This document shows, in pieces, positions 17,599 through 25,696 of a stretch of 64,000 bases of DNA. The notes below the pieces were generated by a model. It was not told the DNA's origin, ran no database searches, and was given only the letters and a program-made list of their open reading frames with translations. The stretch comes from Allocatelliglobosispora scoriae (GTDB lineage Bacteria > Actinomycetota > Actinomycetes > Mycobacteriales > Micromonosporaceae): NCBI RefSeq assembly GCF_014204945.1, contig NZ_JACHMN010000002.1:1254503-1318502 (forward strand), written 5' to 3'. Made by a program: the position numbers and the translations under genes. How positions within the stretch are numbered: the first letter of the stretch is position 1; each line of letters opens with the position of its first letter.

Positions 17599-18906
17599 GT
17601 GATCATCGTGCAGGCACGCGGGACCGGGACGACCGGCAGCGACTACCGCTTCCTCGGCCCGCCGCCCCAGCGGTGGTGGGACGGCCACACCGCCGCCACC
17701 TACATGCGCTGGGAGGAGTTCGCGGTCCTCGTCGAGTCCGACGGTGAGCGCTGGCAGGCGGCGGTCTTCGGCATCGCCGCGAAGCACCGCGACGTGCTCA
17801 CCCGCCAGACGCAGATCATGCTCGCCATCTCCGGCGACGCCCACGACCCCGACGCCGAACTGCTGCGCGGCCTGCTGCAGTCGGTCCTCGCCGGCGAGGA
17901 CGGCGCCGCCCTCGTCTCGGACCTGCTCGGCGAGGAGTTCCCGCAGCAGGAGATCGTGAAGCTGCGCGACTGGGCTGCGGCCCTGCCGGACGGCGAGATC
18001 CCGCCGACGGCGGAGGCCGCCCGGGCCGAGTCGGAGATCAGGGCCCGCCGAGCGCTCGCGAAGCTGCCCGCCTGCTCGGTCCCGCCGTGGATGGAGGACC
18101 CGGACATCGGGATCTCCTGCCACGTGCTGCGCGACGGTGCCGAGGAGTTCCTCGCCGTCGTGGGCAGGCTCTGCGCGGGGCGGGCGGGGCGGGCCGTCCT
18201 CACCGCGACCCTGCAGGACAAGGCCAGCGCCGACATCGTGCTCGACGAGCTGATGAAGCAGCCGGGTACGAGCATCGTGCTCGTCACCGTCGGCGGGGAT
18301 GCGTTCGACCGGGCGTTCTGGGAGATCCCGGTCGAGCCGGAACCGGTGGCGGCCGACCCAAAAGGTGGGCCGGGTGGACCCGGCTCCAGCGACTCCTCCC
18401 GTGGAACTGGCGATTCTGGCGTAGGTCGCCCGCCGAATAGCGCTCCTGGCGGGCGGTTCACCCCTGCGCCCCGGGGCGGCGACTGGCTCACGTTGTGGGA
18501 GCCACGGCGGGATTTCGAGCTCGTTGCGGTCGGGGCGTCGGGCGGTCAGCTCGTGCTCACCTACACCAAGAGTTCGCGTCAGCACACCGTGAGGGTCACC
18601 CTGCGGCACGACCGGCTCGCGGCGATCCTGGAGATAGGCATCGACGGCGGCAGTGGTCCCATCAGAGTCGAGGTAGGAGTGACCCGTCAGGGATCCCGCC
18701 TGAAGTGCGCCGGGGATGTCACCGGCCACGGCAGTCGGATCGCGCGAGTCGAGGTGGTCGTCGACTGCGACTTCCACTGGGCGGGCTACTACGACACCGG
18801 CGGCGGCCTGCCGACTCTGGTGTCGGAGGGGACGGAGTTCGTCACGGGCATCGTGCGCAACGTCCTCAGCCCGCCGTCGACTCCGCCGGACCGGGACGGT
18901 CGCTGA
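17599..18906 (+). CDS. Unrecognised protein, third gene of the GTPase cassette
   Basis: 435 residues. No P-loop or catalytic motif is visible. An N-terminal alpha/beta region (to about residue 255) is joined by a Gly/Pro/Ser-rich linker (about 262-290) to a beta-rich C-terminal domain containing WEPRRDFELVAV and DCDFHWAGYYDTGGG. GTG at 17599 has an ideally spaced GAGAGG site; GTG at 17593 or 17578 is also possible. The gene begins at the end of the second GTPase gene, so a role as adaptor or effector is inferred. Its 3' end overlaps the convergent TetR gene by 41 bases. Confidence 0.6.
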   Translation: MIIVQARGTGTTGSDYRFLGPPPQRWWDGHTAATYMRWEEFAVLVESDGERWQAAVFGIAAKHRDVLTRQTQIMLAISGDAHDPDAELLRGLLQSVLAGEDGAALVSDLLGEEFPQQEIVKLRDWAAALPDGEIPPTAEAARAESEIRARRALAKLPACSVPPWMEDPDIGISCHVLRDGAEEFLAVVGRLCAGRAGRAVLTATLQDKASADIVLDELMKQPGTSIVLVTVGGDAFDRAFWEIPVEPEPVAADPKGGPGGPGSSDSSRGTGDSGVGRPPNSAPGGRFTPAPRGGDWLTLWEPRRDFELVAVGASGGQLVLTYTKSSRQHTVRVTLRHDRLAAILEIGIDGGSGPIRVEVGVTRQGSRLKCAGDVTGHGSRIARVEVVVDCDFHWAGYYDTGGGLPTLVSEGTEFVTGIVRNVLSPPSTPPDRDGR

Positions 18907-19465
18907 CCGGATCGGGAATCAGCACCCGGACCAGCCTCGACACCTCGGCGTAGGCGTCGAAGGCGGGGTCCGGGAACGCGACCTGGTGCAGCATGATCCC
19001 GTCGAGCTGGAACATCAGCATCCGGCAGTGGCCGTCGGGATCGGCGGAGCCGACGGCCCGCAGCCAGGCACCCGCCCACACCTGGATCCCGGCGGCCGTC
19101 GCGGCGAGGTGGTGCTGGAGCCGGGGTCGCCAGGCGGCCTCCATGAAGATGCCGTAGCGGGCCAGCGTGAGCGCGCGATCGGCTCCGGTGGCCCGGCTCA
19201 CGAAGGTCGACAGGGCCATCGCGAGCTGGTCGGCGTCGGCCGGCGGCGCGAGCGACACGATCATCTCCCAGACGGCCCGCTCCCGGGCGGCGAAGCGCTC
19301 GATCACCCCGCCGATGAGGGCCTCCCGGGTCCGGAAGAGGTTGGACGTCGACCCCTGCGGCAGCCCGGCCTCGGTGTCGACGGCCCGGTGGGTGAGCAAA
19401 CGCGCGCCCTGCTGGCCCAGGACCGCGATGGCGGCGTCCAGGATCAGCTCTTCTCTGCTGGTCAC
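18866..19465 (-). CDS. TetR/AcrR family transcriptional regulator
   Basis: 199 residues from the GTG at 19465. The N-terminal helix-turn-helix is clear: ILDAAIAVLGQQGARLLTHRAVDTEAGLPQGSTSNLFRTREAL. The C-terminal ligand domain is helical. It is divergent from a FAD monooxygenase, with two matching inverted repeats in the 56-base gap (19475-19510), so it likely represses itself and that gene until a substrate binds. Its 3' end overlaps the GTPase cassette on the other strand. Confidence 0.9.
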   Translation of the reverse strand: MTSREELILDAAIAVLGQQGARLLTHRAVDTEAGLPQGSTSNLFRTREALIGGVIERFAARERAVWEMIVSLAPPADADQLAMALSTFVSRATGADRALTLARYGIFMEAAWRPRLQHHLAATAAGIQVWAGAWLRAVGSADPDGHCRMLMFQLDGIMLHQVAFPDPAFDAYAEVSRLVRVLIPDPVSDRPGPAESTAG

Positions 19466-19474
19466 CGGCGGAAT

Positions 19475-19510
19475 ACTACAGGAGTAGTGACGATCCACTA
19501 CAGCTGTAGT
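19475..19510. promoter_or_regulatory. Paired TetR operators
   Basis: Two inverted repeats with identical arms: ACTACAGGAGTAGT (19475-19488) and ACTACAGCTGTAGT (19497-19510, a perfect 14-bp palindrome). Their centres are 22 bases apart, about two helical turns, so two dimers would bind the same face. They fill the gap between the divergent TetR and monooxygenase starts and would block both. Confidence 0.8.
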
Positions 19511-19521
19511 ACGCTCGGGGC

Positions 19522-20583
19522 ATGCGCGGAACAGCAGCGATCATCGGCGGCGGCATCGGCGGTCTCGCCACCGCTGCCGCACTGGCACAGCACGGCTGGG
19601 CGGTGACGGTCTTCGAGAAGGAGGCGGCACCCGCCGGGTCCGGCACGGCGCTCGGCATGTGGCCCTCCGCCGTCCAGGCCCTCGACCCGCTCGGCATCGG
19701 CGACCGGATCCGGCAGGTCGCCGTCCGCCAGACCGTCGGCGCGTTCCGGCGGACCGACGGCTCCCGGATCTGCACGCTCTCCATGGCCAAGCTGGAGAAA
19801 CGCTCGGGCGACCCGATGTTCGTGATCTCCCGCCCGACCCTGCTCGGCATCCTGCGCGACGCGGTCGATCCCGCGTCGCTGCGGCTCAGCACGGCGATCG
19901 AGGACCCCGCCCCGCTGCGCGCGGAGCACGATGTCGTCGTCGCGGCGGACGGCATCTTCAGCCACACCCGCACCGCGCTCTTCGGCGACGCCCACCGCGC
20001 GACCTACACCGGCTTCACCGCCTGGCGCGGCTGCGTCGACGACATGCCGACGCAGACCTTCACCGAGACCTGGGGCCCGGGCAGCAAGTTCGGCGTCTCG
20101 CCGCAGGAGGGCGGCCGCACCAACTGGTATGGCACGATCGCCGCCCCCGAGCGCTCCTTCACCCCGGGGCGGGAGCTGGCGACCCTGCGCGAGCTCTTCG
20201 GCGGCTGGGCCGAGCCGATCCCGTCGGTCCTCGCCGCGACCAGCGAGGACGATGTCCTGCGCCACGACATCTACACCGTGCCGGAGCTGCCGGCCTTCAT
20301 CAGCGGCAACGTCGCGCTCATCGGCGATGCGGCTCACGCGATGACGCCCGACCTCGGCCGGGGTGCCTGCGAGGCGCTCATCGACGCGGTCGCCCTGGCC
20401 CGCTGCCTCCACGAGGCGGCCGATGTCCCGGCCGGGCTCGCCGCCTATGACGGCCTGCGGCGACGGCCGGCCCAGCGGCTCGCGAGGGTCTCCGGCATCG
20501 CGTCGCGGCTCGTGCACCGGCGTCCACTGTGGCTGCGCGATCGACTTCTTCAGATGAGCCTTATCTTGCCCACACCGTCGTGA
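19522..20583 (+). CDS. FAD-dependent monooxygenase (aromatic hydroxylase type)
   Basis: 353 residues. GGGIGGLATAAAL (N-terminal FAD site), ISRPTLLGILRD, and GDAAHAMTPDLGRGACEALIDA (the GD motif binding FAD ribityl) identify a group A flavoprotein monooxygenase like salicylate hydroxylases. It oxidises an unknown small aromatic or related compound with NAD(P)H and O2. The divergent TetR gene and its operators imply induction by the substrate or product. Confidence 0.9.
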   Translation: MRGTAAIIGGGIGGLATAAALAQHGWAVTVFEKEAAPAGSGTALGMWPSAVQALDPLGIGDRIRQVAVRQTVGAFRRTDGSRICTLSMAKLEKRSGDPMFVISRPTLLGILRDAVDPASLRLSTAIEDPAPLRAEHDVVVAADGIFSHTRTALFGDAHRATYTGFTAWRGCVDDMPTQTFTETWGPGSKFGVSPQEGGRTNWYGTIAAPERSFTPGRELATLRELFGGWAEPIPSVLAATSEDDVLRHDIYTVPELPAFISGNVALIGDAAHAMTPDLGRGACEALIDAVALARCLHEAADVPAGLAAYDGLRRRPAQRLARVSGIASRLVHRRPLWLRDRLLQMSLILPTPS

Positions 20584-20662
20584 CTTAGTCCGTTTTGACT
20601 GCTCAAGGACCGATAAGCGGCGCGATCGACTTTCGCCATCGAGCCTTCTCGTCTTCTACTCT

Positions 20663-21502
20663 GTGGCCGTGAGACACGGCGAGAGCCGCTGGGATGGCGA
20701 CGATGGCATGCAGGCCTATGACCGATGGCTGGTGTGGCACCACGCCTCCCGGCTGCTGCGGGGAAACCCCACAGGGCACGGCGAGCGGGAGCTCGTGGAC
20801 TGGGGCGATCAGGCGCTCCTGGAGGCGAGCCTCGCGGTGGTCGCTCCGGTCGCCCGCCCGATGGTGGACCACTTCTACGAACAGCTCTTTCTCCATTTCC
20901 CGCACTACCGCCGCTACTTCCCGGCCCAGATGGACGGCCAGTCAGACCGACTGCTGGCCGCGCTGCTCGCCCTGGTCAACGGGTTCGAGGACAAGGAAGC
21001 GCTGATCCGCACGCTGAAGCAGCTCGGCCGGGACCACCGCAAGTTCGGCATCCGGGCCGTGCACTTCACCGCCGTCGGCAAGACGCTGCTCACCACCCTC
21101 GCCCGCTTCTCCGGGTCGGCCTGGACACCCCAGATCGAGCAGGCGTGGCTCTGCCGCTTCCAGGCCGCCGCGACCACCATGATCGTCGCGGCCGAGGCGG
21201 ACACGGATCAGCCGCCCTACTGGTATGCCACGGTCGTGCACCACCGGCCCACGGCGCCGGAGAAGGCGGTCCTCAAGCTGCGGCCGCACCACCCCTACGA
21301 GTACGCGTTCGGCCAGCACGCCACGATCGAGTCGCCGCTGCTCCCCCGCGTCTGGCGGCCCTTCCCGCTGATCGCCGAGCCGCGGCTCGACGGGCTGCTG
21401 GAGTTCGAGATCGTGGCGCTCGGCGACGGCGGGCTCGGCGACATCCTGATGGACAAGACCGTCGTCGGCGACACGCTGCGCCTCGGCGCACCGATCGGCT
21501 GA
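20663..21502 (+). CDS. Globin with truncated flavohemoglobin-type FAD domain
   Basis: 279 residues from GTG 20663; ATG 20708 would remove 15. Residues about 40-180 are a globin domain (ASLAVVAPVARPMVDHFYEQLF; proximal His in IRAVHFTAVGKTLL). Next comes a ferredoxin-reductase-like FAD barrel (VWRPFPLIAEPR, VVGDTLRLGAPIG) and then a stop. Full-length flavohemoglobins continue with an NAD-binding domain of roughly 110-130 residues, absent here. Another frame continues with LTLDRSSGR, which looks like the lost continuation, so a frameshift plus deletion is likely. NO detoxification is the family role; whether this form is active is unknown. Confidence 0.75.
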   Translation: MAVRHGESRWDGDDGMQAYDRWLVWHHASRLLRGNPTGHGERELVDWGDQALLEASLAVVAPVARPMVDHFYEQLFLHFPHYRRYFPAQMDGQSDRLLAALLALVNGFEDKEALIRTLKQLGRDHRKFGIRAVHFTAVGKTLLTTLARFSGSAWTPQIEQAWLCRFQAAATTMIVAAEADTDQPPYWYATVVHHRPTAPEKAVLKLRPHHPYEYAFGQHATIESPLLPRVWRPFPLIAEPRLDGLLEFEIVALGDGGLGDILMDKTVVGDTLRLGAPIG

Positions 21503-21557
21503 CCCTCGACCGGTCCTCAGGCCGGTCATGGTCTCCTGGCCGCAGGAGGCTGTCACG

Positions 21558-21884
21558 ATGACTGAATTGATCAAGGTTTGCGACGTGGACGCGCTGCCCG
21601 ACGGCGAGGCGCTGCTCGTCCCGGCGGAGACGACCGGCTGGTCCGACGGGATCGCGGTCTTCCGCGACGGCGGCGAGTTCTTCGCCCTCGACGACACCTG
21701 CACCCACGAGGAGGCCTCGCTCGCCGACGGCTGGATCGAGAACGGTGCGGTCGAGTGCCCCGACCACGCGGCCCGCTTCTCGCTCGCCACCGGCGCGGTG
21801 CTCTGCGACCCGGCCACCAGGGCCGCCCGCACGCACCGGGTCGAGGTCGCCGACGGCTGCGTCTGGCTCGCGGTCGGCGAATGA
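21558..21884 (+). CDS. Rieske-type [2Fe-2S] ferredoxin
   Basis: 108 residues with the Rieske cluster motifs CTH and CPDH at the usual spacing (CTHEEASLADGW, then VECPDHAARF). Such small soluble ferredoxins feed electrons to oxygenases. The ATG has a GCAGGAGG site. Its stop overlaps the start of the reductase gene (ATGA), so the two form an electron-transfer pair. Lying 55 bases after the truncated globin, they may supply it; no terminal dioxygenase is nearby. Confidence 0.9.
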   Translation: MTELIKVCDVDALPDGEALLVPAETTGWSDGIAVFRDGGEFFALDDTCTHEEASLADGWIENGAVECPDHAARFSLATGAVLCDPATRAARTHRVEVADGCVWLAVGE

Positions 21885-23068
21885 CAGTCGCGGTCGTCGG
21901 GGCCGGCGCGGCGGGCGTCGCCACCTGCCAGGCGCTGCGCGGCGGCGGGTACGCCGGAAGCATCACCCTGATCGGCGCCGAACCGGACCTGCCCTACGAC
22001 CGCCCGCCGCTGAGCAAGAAGGTGCTGGCCGGGACCGCATCCCCGGAGACTGCGACCCTGCACCCCGCCACCTGGTACGCCGACCACCACATCGACCTCC
22101 GCCTCGGCACCCCCGCCGAGGAGCTGCGCCCCGATGGAGTGGCCCTCGCCGACGGCACGGTGATCGCGGCGTCCACAGTGGTCCTCGCCACCGGCGGGCG
22201 ACCACGGCGCCTCACCGTCCCCGGCGCCGACCACCCCGCCATCCGCCACCTGCGGACCAGGGCCGACGCGATCGCGCTGCGGGACGCGCTGGCCCCCGGT
22301 CTCCACCTGCTCGTCGTCGGCGGCGGTCTCATCGGCGCCGAGGCGGCGTCCGTCGCCGTGGCCCGGGGTACGCGGGTCACCCTCGTCGAACCGGATCCGT
22401 GCCCGCTCGCCCGGGTCGTCGGGGCGCCCGTCGCCGCCTTCCTGCACGGCGAGCACGCGGCGCACGGGGTCAGGGTGGAGACGGCGCAGGTCACCGGCTT
22501 TCGCCCCGACGGCAACGGCGTCGTCGCGACACTCGGCGACGGCCGCGAGGTGGCGGCTGACGGCGTACTCATCGGAATCGGCATCGAGCCCGAGACGCGG
22601 CTCGCCGCGCGGGCCGGACTGGCGGTGGACGACGGTGTTCTGGTCGGACCGGAACAGCGGGCCGGGACCGGCGCGGTCTTCGCCGTCGGCGACGCCGCGC
22701 GGCAGGTCGGACGCCCCCGCGTGGAGCACTGGCACGGCGCGCACCAGTCGGCGGCGCGTGCCGCCGCCGCGATCCTCGGTGTCTCCGCGCCGGTGACCGC
22801 GCCGTGGTTCTGGTCGGATCGCTACGGCACACACCTGGAGATGGCCGGTGTCGCGGACCCCGGCGCCACGATGATCGTGCGCGGGATGCTCGGCGACCCG
22901 GCCGGATTCTCCGTCTTCTACCACCGGGACCGGTCGGTCCTCGGCGCCGTCACCGTCAACCGGCCGCTGGACTGCCGGGCAGCGCAACGCCTCATCGACC
23001 GCGCCGTTGCGGTCGATGAGGGAGCACTGAAGGACGAGACGGTCGCCCTGAAACGGTTGCTGCGCTAG
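21881..23068 (+). CDS. NAD(P)H:ferredoxin reductase (BphA4/RhlB-like FAD oxidoreductase)
   Basis: 395 residues. FAD site VVGAGAAGVATCQALR, RPPLSKKVLAG, second dinucleotide site LLVVGGGLIGAEAASVAVARG, and the FAD motif VFAVGDAARQ. These match ferredoxin reductases of dioxygenase and P450 systems. It is coupled to the Rieske ferredoxin, its obvious acceptor. The start at 21881 gives the normal N-terminus; the longer frame upstream overlaps the ferredoxin gene and is discarded. Confidence 0.92.
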   Translation: MTVAVVGAGAAGVATCQALRGGGYAGSITLIGAEPDLPYDRPPLSKKVLAGTASPETATLHPATWYADHHIDLRLGTPAEELRPDGVALADGTVIAASTVVLATGGRPRRLTVPGADHPAIRHLRTRADAIALRDALAPGLHLLVVGGGLIGAEAASVAVARGTRVTLVEPDPCPLARVVGAPVAAFLHGEHAAHGVRVETAQVTGFRPDGNGVVATLGDGREVAADGVLIGIGIEPETRLAARAGLAVDDGVLVGPEQRAGTGAVFAVGDAARQVGRPRVEHWHGAHQSAARAAAAILGVSAPVTAPWFWSDRYGTHLEMAGVADPGATMIVRGMLGDPAGFSVFYHRDRSVLGAVTVNRPLDCRAAQRLIDRAVAVDEGALKDETVALKRLLR

Positions 23069-23072
23069 TCGG

Positions 23073-23426
23073 TCAGGCGTTGCTGCGGCGACGGCGCCTG
23101 CGCTTCGGGGCGTCGTCGTCCGCGATCGCCGTGCGGGTCAGCGCGGCTGCGATCGCGATGCCGATCACCGCGAACACGAGCTGCACGCCGAGCTCCACCC
23201 AGCTCCAGCCGAAGTGCCAGCCGGCCCAGTCCCAGTCGAACCGCCCGGGAACGTTGTCGTCCCAGCCGAGCGCGCGCGAGGCCCACGTGCCGAGCAGTGC
23301 GGCGACCACGCCGACCGCGACCGTGGCGACTGCACCGATGCTCTGCCGTCCAGGCAGGATCAACCGGCCGAGGGTGCCGATCACTATTCCGATCAGGATT
23401 GCGCTGAGAATTCCGGTCGCCGTCAT
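23073..23426 (-). CDS. GlsB/YeaQ/YmgE-like stress membrane protein
   Basis: 117 residues with three membrane segments; the first (ILSAILIGIVIGTLGRLILPG) is the family's characteristic start. A central Trp-rich insert (WDWAGWHFGWSW) lengthens it compared with the usual 80-90 residues, and the C-terminus is a basic RRRRRR tail. Function in the family is poorly defined. It converges on the reductase gene with a 4-base gap and no hairpin. Confidence 0.75.
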   Translation of the reverse strand: MTATGILSAILIGIVIGTLGRLILPGRQSIGAVATVAVGVVAALLGTWASRALGWDDNVPGRFDWDWAGWHFGWSWVELGVQLVFAVIGIAIAAALTRTAIADDDAPKRRRRRRSNA

Positions 23427-23490
23427 GCATCCCGAATACCCGAATCCCCCTCACCCCAATCCTCCCGCGCTCCCCGCAGCGCGAAGTTCG

Positions 23491-23540
23491 AGATCTTGTG
23501 CGTTTTCCGTCGCTCTGACGACGGAAAACGCACAAGATCT
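23491..23540. repeat. Perfect hairpin, single copy
   Basis: Two perfect 22-nt arms (AGATCTTGTGCGTTTTCCGT then CG) with a six-base loop. It lies directly after the NUDIX gene, whose TAG stop overlaps its edge, and upstream of the GlsB-like gene. It probably terminates the GntR-PP2C-NUDIX operon. No related copy was found in the window. Confidence 0.85.
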
Positions 23541-23970
23541 ATGAATCCAGCAGATGTACGCCGTCGTGAAGGCGGATCGGGGTGCCCGCCGGCTGGAGAG
23601 CGTCGAGGGCGCGGATCGCGATCGGCTCGGCGATGGCCGCGGTGATCTGCGCCGGGGTCCACCAGGCGACCTGCTGCGATTCGTCGGTCGTCGTCGGCTC
23701 GCCGCCGATCTGACGTGCGCGGAAGACCAGCGCAACGACACCGATCCTGATGTTCTTGTAAACGCCGCTGAGCCGGACCGGCTCCACCTCGACGCCCGTC
23801 TCCTCCAAAACCTCACGACGCATGCCATCCTCAATGGACTCGTCGAGCTCGAGGATGCCTCCCGGCAGCTCCCACCGGCCGTTGTCCCGGCGCTGCACGA
23901 CGAGCACCCGGCCGTCGCCGTCGACGACGACGCCCGTGACGCTGACCGAGTGCCGATAGGGTGCGGTCAT
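23539..23970 (-). CDS. NUDIX hydrolase
   Basis: 143 residues with a full Nudix box: GGILELDESIEDGMRREVLEETGV. The N-terminal SVSVTGVVVDGDGRVLVVQRRDNGRWELPGG is typical of MutT-like enzymes. It is the last gene of an operon with GntR and PP2C-like genes, joined to the latter by ATGA overlap. Substrate unknown; a nucleotide or nucleotide sugar is usual. Confidence 0.9.
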   Translation of the reverse strand: MTAPYRHSVSVTGVVVDGDGRVLVVQRRDNGRWELPGGILELDESIEDGMRREVLEETGVEVEPVRLSGVYKNIRIGVVALVFRARQIGGEPTTTDESQQVAWWTPAQITAAIAEPIAIRALDALQPAGTPIRLHDGVHLLDS

Positions 23971-24785
23971 AGCTGATCTCCCTGCTCAAATAGGCACAAC
24001 GCGACAGTGGCGTCGTCGTGGGGCTTCGTGCCTGCCGATGTGACGGCGGTCCGCTCAGCACGTCGCACCTGTGCGATGAGCTCCCGCGGACCCTCGACCT
24101 CCACCAGATCGAGCAGCGCCGCCCAGCCCATCAGGCCGAACTTGTCCACGGCGCAGGACGCGCCATCCGTCAGCAACGCCGCTCGCCGCAGCGCACCCGG
24201 GCCATGCTTCGGCGCTGACCCGCTGAGCCCTCGGTAGGCAGCGAGGGGATCAGCGGCAGCGATCCAGTAGCCGCCTTCGCGGTTGATGTGGTCCCACTTA
24301 CCCGGCGTGTGACCCCGGTTCATCTCCAGCGCACTCAACTCGGGGGCATCGGCGCGCAGCCGGGCGATCAGGTCGGCGAAGCGGGTATCCGTCACCGCCG
24401 TGATGTCACCCGAGTCCAGTACCAGCGTCGCGTCGCAGAGGACGAGGTATTCGACATCGTCCGGGTGATCGCGGAGGAGGCACACCGTCGACGCCGGCGT
24501 ACTCGGAACGCTCAGATCGCAGGTGTCCTGGTGCTCCGCTGCGACGCAGGAGATCGCGCAGGCCAGGATCCGGGCAAGCGGCACACGGGATTCCGACGCG
24601 TAGCAGCCCATCACGTTCTTCATGAGGCGCTCGACATACCAGGCGGGATCGTGGATACAGCCATTGTCCAGATCGGACACTGCGGTCACTCCGTCGAGGA
24701 CACAGACCAGGCCCATCGCGTGCGCCACGCGATCCTCGTTGGCCTCCCGACCAGGGGCTGTTTCAGAAGCGGTGACGACCCTCAT
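23967..24785 (-). CDS. PP2C-like protein phosphatase
   Basis: 272 residues. PPM/PP2C-type metal-binding signatures can be seen: ANEDRV near the N-terminus, CVLDGVTAV (the DG metal site), LTDGASCAVD and a final HDDATVALCLF. It would dephosphorylate Ser/Thr or a related substrate in the cytoplasm. Overlaps on both sides (GntR upstream, NUDIX downstream) show a compact three-gene operon. This is a diverged family and could have another phosphoester substrate. Confidence 0.7.
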   Translation of the reverse strand: MRVVTASETAPGREANEDRVAHAMGLVCVLDGVTAVSDLDNGCIHDPAWYVERLMKNVMGCYASESRVPLARILACAISCVAAEHQDTCDLSVPSTPASTVCLLRDHPDDVEYLVLCDATLVLDSGDITAVTDTRFADLIARLRADAPELSALEMNRGHTPGKWDHINREGGYWIAAADPLAAYRGLSGSAPKHGPGALRRAALLTDGASCAVDKFGLMGWAALLDLVEVEGPRELIAQVRRAERTAVTSAGTKPHDDATVALCLFEQGDQL

Positions 24786-25585
24786 GAGGGCGACACCCGG
24801 TCGGCCCACGCATAGTGCAGCGTCCACAGATGTCCGGACATCACATGGACGGTCACGCTTACCGGGCGATCGGCGGCGTCGTAGGCGACGTGGATGATCT
24901 CGAAGACCGGCTGGCCGGAGTCCAGATCCAGCTTCCGCTGCTCGGCAGCGTCGGGCATCCGCACGGTGACCGCCTCGGTGAAGCGCACCGGGGCAGCGCC
25001 GAGGTCGGCCAGCCGAGCATAGGAGCCACCCGCGCCGACGTCGGGCTGCACCAGGACGGAGTCTTTCGCCATGTCCCAGAGGTAGTAGGAGTCGGCCAGT
25101 TGCGTCGGCTCGTCATCGGCGAAGAGCGCTCGACTGCGCAGCAGCGTCTGCGTACCCGCCATGATGCCGAGCGCCTCGGCGACAGCGCTCGGTGCGCCGA
25201 TCGGGCCCACGTAGCCGTAGTCGGTGCGGGGCTGCAAGCCTAAGGAACGGATCTCCACATCACCCGCGCCCGCGCCACGATCGCGCACGGCGAAGCGTTC
25301 GCTGGCGTGGCGGTCGATCTTCGACAGGGTGGCGACGTAGGTGCCGAGCCCTCGCTTGACCTTGACCAGGCCGGTGGCTCGCAACAGACCCACGGCCTTG
25401 TTGATCGTGACGCGCGAGACCCGCAGCTCAGCGGCGAGTTCCGGCTCGCTGGGCAGCGCCGAGCCCTTCACGTAGGTCCCGTCCGCGATGCGGCTGCGCA
25501 GCAGGTCGGCGATCTGCGCGTACTGCGACTTCGACGGTTCGATAGAAGACAACCTGCTCACCCTGCTCGTACGACATCTGGGCAC
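24782..25585 (-). CDS. GntR-family regulator with UTRA ligand domain
   Basis: 267 residues from the furthest GTG; internal GTG 25561 or TTG 25552 may be the real start, since family members usually begin close to the SKSQYAQIADLLRSRI segment. The winged helix has GSALPSEPELAAELRVSRVTINKAVGLLRATGLV, and the C-terminal half is a UTRA domain (LLRSRALFADDEP, ending VTVHVMSGHLWTL). It likely controls its own operon and the divergent 101-residue gene through sites at 25628-25675. Confidence 0.88.
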   Translation of the reverse strand: MPRCRTSRVSRLSSIEPSKSQYAQIADLLRSRIADGTYVKGSALPSEPELAAELRVSRVTINKAVGLLRATGLVKVKRGLGTYVATLSKIDRHASERFAVRDRGAGAGDVEIRSLGLQPRTDYGYVGPIGAPSAVAEALGIMAGTQTLLRSRALFADDEPTQLADSYYLWDMAKDSVLVQPDVGAGGSYARLADLGAAPVRFTEAVTVRMPDAAEQRKLDLDSGQPVFEIIHVAYDAADRPVSVTVHVMSGHLWTLHYAWADRVSPS

Positions 25586-25627
25586 CCAAGCCTAGATCTT
25601 CCTCGGCATCAGCCTGACACAGACGTA

Positions 25628-25675
25628 TTACATCTTGCCAGCCACAAAATCCCACTTGTAGGATGTCTTACATCT
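25628..25675. promoter_or_regulatory. Putative GntR operator region
   Basis: In the 111-base divergent gap, TTACATCT occurs twice exactly 40 bases apart (25628-25635, 25668-25675), and the second lies in an inverted repeat GATGT-CTT-ACATC (25662-25674). GntR proteins favour GT-N-AC dyads of this kind. Assignment to this GntR is inference from position. Confidence 0.5.
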
Positions 25676-25696
25676 ACCTCGCTGAAATGAGGAACC

